Below are positions 14,658 through 17,878 of a DNA stretch of 17,878 bases, one piece after another. The translations under genes were made by a program, and so were the position numbers. Source of the DNA: JACKGW01 sp964586025. Lineage in GTDB: Bacteria > Planctomycetota > PLA2 > JAEUHO01. Below the pieces are notes generated by a model. That model saw only the letters and a program-made list of their open reading frames with translations. It was not told where the DNA came from and ran no database searches. Location of the stretch: positions 1 to 17,878 of the forward strand of contig CAZPGF010000052.1 in assembly GCA_964586025.1 (NCBI GenBank), written 5' to 3'. Each line of letters opens with the position of its first letter. The first letter of the stretch is position 1.

Positions 14658-15551
14658 TCAGGCGACGATCTTCATCGAGATGTCGAGGGCTCGGACGCTG
14701 TGGGTGATCGCGCCGGCGGAGAGGCGCGATACGCCGGTCGACGCCAGCGCCTCGATGCGATCCAGGCGAACGCCGCCGGTCGCCTCGACCTGGGGACGGT
14801 CCGCGCCGAGGTCGCGGACGCGGCGAGCGGCGACGCGGATGTCGCCGAAGTCGAAGTCGTCCAGCATCACGACGACCCGGCCGCGACATCCCGCGCTGGC
14901 GGCGAGCGCGGCGTCGAGTTCGGAGAGGCTCTCGACCTCGACGTAGAGCGTGTGCGTCGGCGCGATCGCCGCGAGGCACGCACGCACCGCGGCGGCGATC
15001 GAGTCGGGTCCGCGCCGTCCGTACGCGGCGACGAGGTGGTTCTCCTTGATCATGGCGGCGTCGGCGAGATCGAGGCGGTGATTGTGCCCGCCGCCGCAGC
15101 GCACGGCGTACTTCTCGAGATGGCGCAGGCCCGGCGTCGTCTTCCGCGTGTCGTAGATGGCGACACCGCTCGCCATCGTCGCCTCGACGAACGAGGCCGT
15201 GATCGTCGCGACGCCGGAGAGACGTTGGAGCAGGTTCAGGGCGGTCCTCTCTCCGGCGAGGAGCGCGCGCGTGTGCGCGTCCACCCGGGCGAGGCGCGTC
15301 GTTCCCGCGACGCGCGTGCCGTCCTCGACGAACGTCTCGACGGTCGCCTCCTCGTCGAGCAGGCGAAACAGCGGTAGGAGCAGAGGCAGTCCGGCGATCA
15401 CGCCGTCGTCGCGCGCGACGACCTCAGCCGAACGCTGCGATCCCTCTCCGTCGATCAACGCGGCGGCGGTGACATCCTCCCGCGCGCGGTCCTCGGCGAG
15501 GAAGCGTTCGAGGTCGGGGAGGAACGCGTTCGGGTCGAACGACTCGGGCAT
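14658..15551 (-). CDS. nadC: Nicotinate-nucleotide pyrophosphorylase (carboxylating)
   Basis: Quinolinate phosphoribosyltransferase: converts quinolinate and PRPP to nicotinate mononucleotide, CO2 and pyrophosphate in de novo NAD synthesis, in the cytoplasm. The 297-residue length is normal. Diagnostic segments are GERTALNLLQRLSGVAT (100-116), DTRKTTPGLRHLEKYAV (134-150), RCGGGHNHRLDL (151-162) and MIKENH (167-172). These carry the substrate-binding Arg, Lys and His residues of the family. The C-terminal glycine-rich VEATGGVRLDRIEALASTGV is the phosphate-binding edge of the barrel. I chose the ATG at 15551 (MPESFDPNAF); the 28 residues upstream in frame are basic low-complexity sequence. nadA and nadB are not in the window, so it stands alone. 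It converges on the hydrolase at 13272 with a 42-nt gap in which I see no hairpin. Confidence 0.95.
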   Translation of the reverse strand: MPESFDPNAFLPDLERFLAEDRAREDVTAAALIDGEGSQRSAEVVARDDGVIAGLPLLLPLFRLLDEEATVETFVEDGTRVAGTTRLARVDAHTRALLAGERTALNLLQRLSGVATITASFVEATMASGVAIYDTRKTTPGLRHLEKYAVRCGGGHNHRLDLADAAMIKENHLVAAYGRRGPDSIAAAVRACLAAIAPTHTLYVEVESLSELDAALAASAGCRGRVVVMLDDFDFGDIRVAARRVRDLGADRPQVEATGGVRLDRIEALASTGVSRLSAGAITHSVRALDISMKIVA

Positions 15552-15559
15552 GGGCGCCG

Positions 15560-15565
15560 ATCGTA
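15560..15565 (-). promoter_or_regulatory. Candidate -10 element (TACGAT) for nadC
   Basis: TACGAT on the minus strand, preceded by GCCG, ends 8 nt before the nadC ATG at 15551, with no Shine-Dalgarno between. It lies in the 129-nt gap behind the ComEA-like gene, whose remaining sequence shows nothing else convincing. This suggests nadC has its own leaderless transcript. Confidence 0.5.
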
Positions 15566-15680
15566 CGGCCGCAAGCGCGAAGGCCCGGCCATCCCCTCGC
15601 TGCGAGCCGTCGCCGCCCCGGGATCGCCTCGTCAACGTGAACAGACCACGCCTCCGGGCCGTGCACGGGACCGTTCGACC

Positions 15681-16037
15681 TCAAGGCTCGACGCCCGCGA
15701 GGGCGCGCAGCCTCGCGATCGTCACCGGTCCGATGCCGTGGACGCGTGCGACGTCTCCCCAGGTCCAGGCGACCCCGCCGACCGGTCGGGCGCGAAGGAT
15801 CGCCGCGGCACGTGCCGGGCCGACTCCGGGCAACCACTGCAACTCGCGAAACGAGGCCGTCGAGAGGGAGAGGGCGATCGCTTCGGGCGGTCCTCGCGCC
15901 TCGGGCGGTGATGCCGAGAAGCCCCGCACGAGCCCTCCCGCCAGCCGCACGCCGAGCACCAGCAGCAGAACGAACTCGCCCGCCCGCGCCGCTCGGCGGC
16001 GGCGGCGACGAGCGAACGGGGAGAAGGGGGCGTCCAC
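15681..16037 (-). CDS. Small ComEA-like helix-hairpin-helix membrane protein
   Basis: A 118-residue protein. Residues 9-18 are strongly basic (six consecutive arginines at 10-15), and residues 22-37 form a single hydrophobic segment (FVLLLVLGVRLAGGLV). By the positive-inside rule the C-terminus should face outside the cytoplasm. Residues about 56-114 match the ComEA helix-hairpin-helix domain: LSLSTASFRELQWLPGVGPA (first hairpin GVG at 71-73) and VHGIGPVTIARLRAL (second hairpin GIG at 101-103). ComEA proteins bind incoming double-stranded DNA during natural transformation, but short HhH proteins of this type also occur without competence systems. The start is the GTG at 16037, with GAGGAG 5 nt upstream. 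Longer in-frame extension would run through the divergent ABC gene and is rejected. No other competence gene is visible. Confidence 0.72.
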   Translation of the reverse strand: MDAPFSPFARRRRRRAARAGEFVLLLVLGVRLAGGLVRGFSASPPEARGPPEAIALSLSTASFRELQWLPGVGPARAAAILRARPVGGVAWTWGDVARVHGIGPVTIARLRALAGVEP

Positions 16038-16042
16038 ACCCC

Positions 16043-16048
16043 CTCCTC
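16043..16048 (-). promoter_or_regulatory. Shine-Dalgarno GAGGAG for the ComEA-like gene
   Basis: GAGGAG on the minus strand lies 5 nt before the GTG at 16037 and fixes this otherwise ambiguous start. Confidence 0.65.
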
Positions 16049-16075
16049 GCGCGGGCCCCTTCCGCGGTACCGGCG

Positions 16076-16081
16076 TACGCT
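16076..16081 (+). promoter_or_regulatory. Candidate -10 element (TACGCT) for the ABC transporter genes
   Basis: TACGCT, preceded by GGCG, ends 7 nt before the ATG at 16089, with no Shine-Dalgarno, as for a leaderless mRNA. It overlaps the palindrome GCGTACGC (16073-16080). On the other strand that palindrome offers a weaker TACGCC for the ComEA-like gene, so the short divergent spacer may be read both ways. Confidence 0.45.
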
Positions 16082-16088
16082 GCCCGCG

Positions 16089-16859
16089 ATGACGCCCGAT
16101 TCGCGGACGACCCGATCCGACGAGGCCGCGCTCGTCCGCGTAACGAACGTCCACGTGGACTACGGACGCGGCACGCGCGCGGTCCATGCGCTGAACGACG
16201 TCTCGTTCACCGTCGCGCCGGGCGAGTGCGTGGCGCTGCTCGGTCCGAACGGCAGTGGCAAGAGCACGACCCTGCGACTCGTCCTCGGCCTCGTCCGTCC
16301 GCGCGCCGGAGCGGTCGAGGTGCTCGGTGGCGAGGCCGGCCGTCGTGCCGCGCGCGAGCAGACGGGGTTCGTGCCCGAAGAAGCGCGTCGCTTCGGCCGA
16401 CTCACCGGTCGTGAGACCGTGGACCTGTTCGCACGACTCCAGCGGGTCGGCCCGCGCGGGGAGAGGCGTCAACGCGTGACGCGGATGCTCGAGGCCGTCG
16501 GCCTCTCCCGCGACGCGTTCGACCGTCGCGTCGCCGGGTACTCGCGTGGCATGGCGCGCCGACTCGCGCTCGCGGCGGCGGCCGTCTCGCGTCCCCGTCT
16601 GCTGGTGCTGGACGAGCCGACATCGGGCCTCGATCCCGACGGCGTGGACGATGTGCTGCGCGTCCTCGACGCCCACGTCGCCGGCGGCGGCGCGGTGATC
16701 GTCTCGACGCACGAGCGCGTCACGGTCGAACGCGGCGTGCACCGCGTGCTTGCGCTCGAGCAAGGCCGCATCGCGCTCGAAGGAAGGCCGCGCGATCTGC
16801 TCGCGGGCGACGACACGTCGTCGCTGGGTGCGCTGTTCCGTCGCGCGCGCGGAGCGTGA
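16089..16859 (+). CDS. ABC transporter ATP-binding protein
   Basis: A 256-residue nucleotide-binding subunit that would power an ABC-2-type exporter from the cytoplasmic face. Walker A is GPNGSGKST with K58. The loop after strand 3 reads GFVPEEARRFGRLTGRE, the 'P-E ... L-T-x-x-E' form typical of CcmA/NatA-like ATPases. The signature motif is YSRGM (151-155) followed by ARRLALA. Walker B is LLVLDEPTSGLDPDG with D175 and E176. The switch histidine is H208 in VSTHE. All catalytic elements are intact, so it should hydrolyse ATP. The next gene starts 5 nt after its stop and encodes a multi-pass membrane protein, its probable permease partner. The transported substrate is not indicated. Confidence 0.93.
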   Translation: MTPDSRTTRSDEAALVRVTNVHVDYGRGTRAVHALNDVSFTVAPGECVALLGPNGSGKSTTLRLVLGLVRPRAGAVEVLGGEAGRRAAREQTGFVPEEARRFGRLTGRETVDLFARLQRVGPRGERRQRVTRMLEAVGLSRDAFDRRVAGYSRGMARRLALAAAAVSRPRLLVLDEPTSGLDPDGVDDVLRVLDAHVAGGGAVIVSTHERVTVERGVHRVLALEQGRIALEGRPRDLLAGDDTSSLGALFRRARGA

Positions 16860-16864
16860 ACGCG

Positions 16865-17878
16865 ATGGCGCCGTGGATCGCGCTCGTCGGCCGTCACCTG
16901 CGCGACGCCGCGCGCGCGCCCGGTGCCGCGTTCCGCGCCGCGCTGGCCCTGGCGGGGCTCGCGGCCGTGTCGCTCGTTTCACGCGGCGGGATGGGGGGCG
17001 CGGCGCGCGGTCTCGCCGCGGGCCTGGGTGTGCTCGCGGTGGTGCTCGCGTGGCAAGCCGCCTCCAGCGCGAACGTGCTGCCCGACGATCGCGAGAGCGG
17101 TCGCCGCGTCTCGATCGGCACCCTCGCGCCGTCCGCGCTCGCGCACCGCCTCGCCGCGGCCGCGGCCGGCATGGTGCGCGTGCTGGTCGTTGCCATCGTC
17201 GGCGGACTCGTCATCGCCACGGCGCTCGCCCTCGGGGGCGGCGTCCCCCGCCTCGACCTGCCCGCGCGCGGCGAGTTCGGAGCCGATCGGTTCGTTCGCG
17301 CCGATCGCGACGACGCACGGGACGAGCCGTTCGTGGCGCGGTTCACGCCCGCCGACACGGAGCGACGCCTGCACCTCGACGTGCGTCCGGTGATGCTCAC
17401 GGCCGATCGCCTGCCCGACACGATCGAGGTGGACATCGCCGACGGGTCGTCGGGGCCGGCGCAGACGCGGCGCATCGCGGTGCGCGGTGTGCTCGCGCTC
17501 CACGTCCCGGCCGATTCCTCCCGCGTCGTGGTGACGTCCCGATCGCGCGACGTGCATCTGCGGGTCGTCACCGCGCGACTGCTCGAGCCGTCCTCCGGGT
17601 CGCCGTTCGCCCACGTCCTGCTGCTCGCCGCGTGGCTCGGATTCGGCGTCGCCGCCGTCGTCCCGTGGGCCACGACGATCGCGCGCGTCACCTCCGGCGC
17701 GACCGCGGCCGGCTTCGCCGCCTGCCTCGTTCTCGTGGGGATCGTCGGACGCGCGCTGCTCGCCCTGGTCGCGGACTCCGGTGCGGCCACCTGGGCGCTC
17801 GCGATCCTGAAGGGGGGTGTCGCGCTCGCACCCGAGTCCGGCATCGTCGGGGCCGCCTCGTCGTTGCTCGAAGGACGC
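16865..17878 (+). CDS. Multi-pass membrane protein, probable ABC permease with ectodomain (3' end beyond the window)
   Basis: Open to the right edge: 338 residues are visible from the ATG at 16865. That start has GGAG at 16851-16854, 10 nt upstream. A GTG at 16856 overlapping the ATPase stop is an alternative but has only 1 nt between GGAG and start. Hydrophobic segments lie at about 24-39, 46-66, 100-124, 250-269 and 278-302. Between the third and fourth is a polar region of about 120 residues (roughly 128-247) rich in predicted beta strands, such as RLHLDVRPVML, TIEVDIAD and RVVVTSRSRDVHLRVV. With the first residues cytoplasmic, three crossings would place this region outside the cytoplasm. 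I do not recognise it as a named domain. Position directly behind an ABC ATPase supports a permease or accessory membrane subunit. Transport direction and cargo are unknown. Confidence 0.7.
   Translation, partial: MAPWIALVGRHLRDAARAPGAAFRAALALAGLAAVSLVSRGGMGGAARGLAAGLGVLAVVLAWQAASSANVLPDDRESGRRVSIGTLAPSALAHRLAAAAAGMVRVLVVAIVGGLVIATALALGGGVPRLDLPARGEFGADRFVRADRDDARDEPFVARFTPADTERRLHLDVRPVMLTADRLPDTIEVDIADGSSGPAQTRRIAVRGVLALHVPADSSRVVVTSRSRDVHLRVVTARLLEPSSGSPFAHVLLLAAWLGFGVAAVVPWATTIARVTSGATAAGFAACLVLVGIVGRALLALVADSGAATWALAILKGGVALAPESGIVGAASSLLEGR

Noticed and set aside
15659..15668. Palindrome CCGTGCACGG between the ComEA-like gene and nadC
   Set aside because: It has no loop, is only 10 bp, and occurs once. 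It is expected by chance in GC-rich DNA, and I cannot support an operator or terminator.
16038..16982. A long upstream extension of the ComEA-like protein
   Set aside because: It is antisense to an intact ABC ATPase, and a Shine-Dalgarno directly precedes the GTG at 16037.
1..17878. Insertion sequences, CRISPR arrays, tRNA or rRNA genes, riboswitches
   Set aside because: I saw no transposase motifs, regularly spaced direct repeats, cloverleaf-like segments or long structured leaders. The gaps between genes are all under about 130 nt.

Overview
The window is about 17.9 kb of very GC-rich bacterial DNA (roughly 70% by eye), tightly packed with genes. It has no mobile elements, tRNA or rRNA genes, or CRISPR array that I can see. 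Eleven genes are complete or nearly so, and two more run off the edges (1..694 on the minus strand, 16865..17878 on the plus strand). No gap between genes exceeds about 130 bases. The gene content suggests chromosomal DNA of an uncultivated-type bacterium: several secreted hydrolases, a PDZ-hydrolase fusion, a SufS/SufU-type sulfur pair, a ferredoxin-NrfD fusion and an ABC pair with a large ectodomain. Planctomycetota or a neighbouring phylum is my best guess, at low confidence, because no phylogenetic marker can be compared here.

Layout. (1) Positions 1-694, minus: start of an exported protein with a CBM9-like segment. (2) Positions 764-4039, plus: a SufS-type cysteine desulfurase, a divergent SufU/IscU-like protein overlapping it by 4 nt, and cysteinyl-tRNA synthetase. 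All three concern cysteine or cysteine sulfur. The same strand continues with an exported alpha/beta hydrolase carrying a PDZ domain (4053-5666) and a GT4-type glycosyltransferase (5671-6804), ending at a strong hairpin (6811-6835). (3) Positions 6848-13201, minus: an exported transglutaminase-like protein with its own promoter-like site, preceded by a two-gene redox complex. That complex is a four-cluster ferredoxin fused to an NrfD-type membrane domain, plus a molybdopterin oxidoreductase. (4) Positions 13272-14615, plus: a second exported alpha/beta hydrolase, divergent from the redox operon. (5) Positions 14658-16037, minus: nadC and a small ComEA-like helix-hairpin-helix membrane protein. 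(6) Positions 16089 to the end, plus: an ABC ATPase and its probable permease, cut by the window edge.

The most striking non-coding signal concerns starts. Six genes that head a transcription unit (starts at 694, 764, 8848, 13272, 15551 and 16089) have a TAnnnT hexamer only 6-11 bases before the start codon and no Shine-Dalgarno sequence. In contrast 4053, 13201 and 16037 have clear Shine-Dalgarno sequences. This is the layout expected of leaderless or near-leaderless mRNAs. The most interesting gene-level items are the redox operon, whose substrate I cannot assign, and the SufU-like protein, which lacks the usual third cysteine but has two extra ones.
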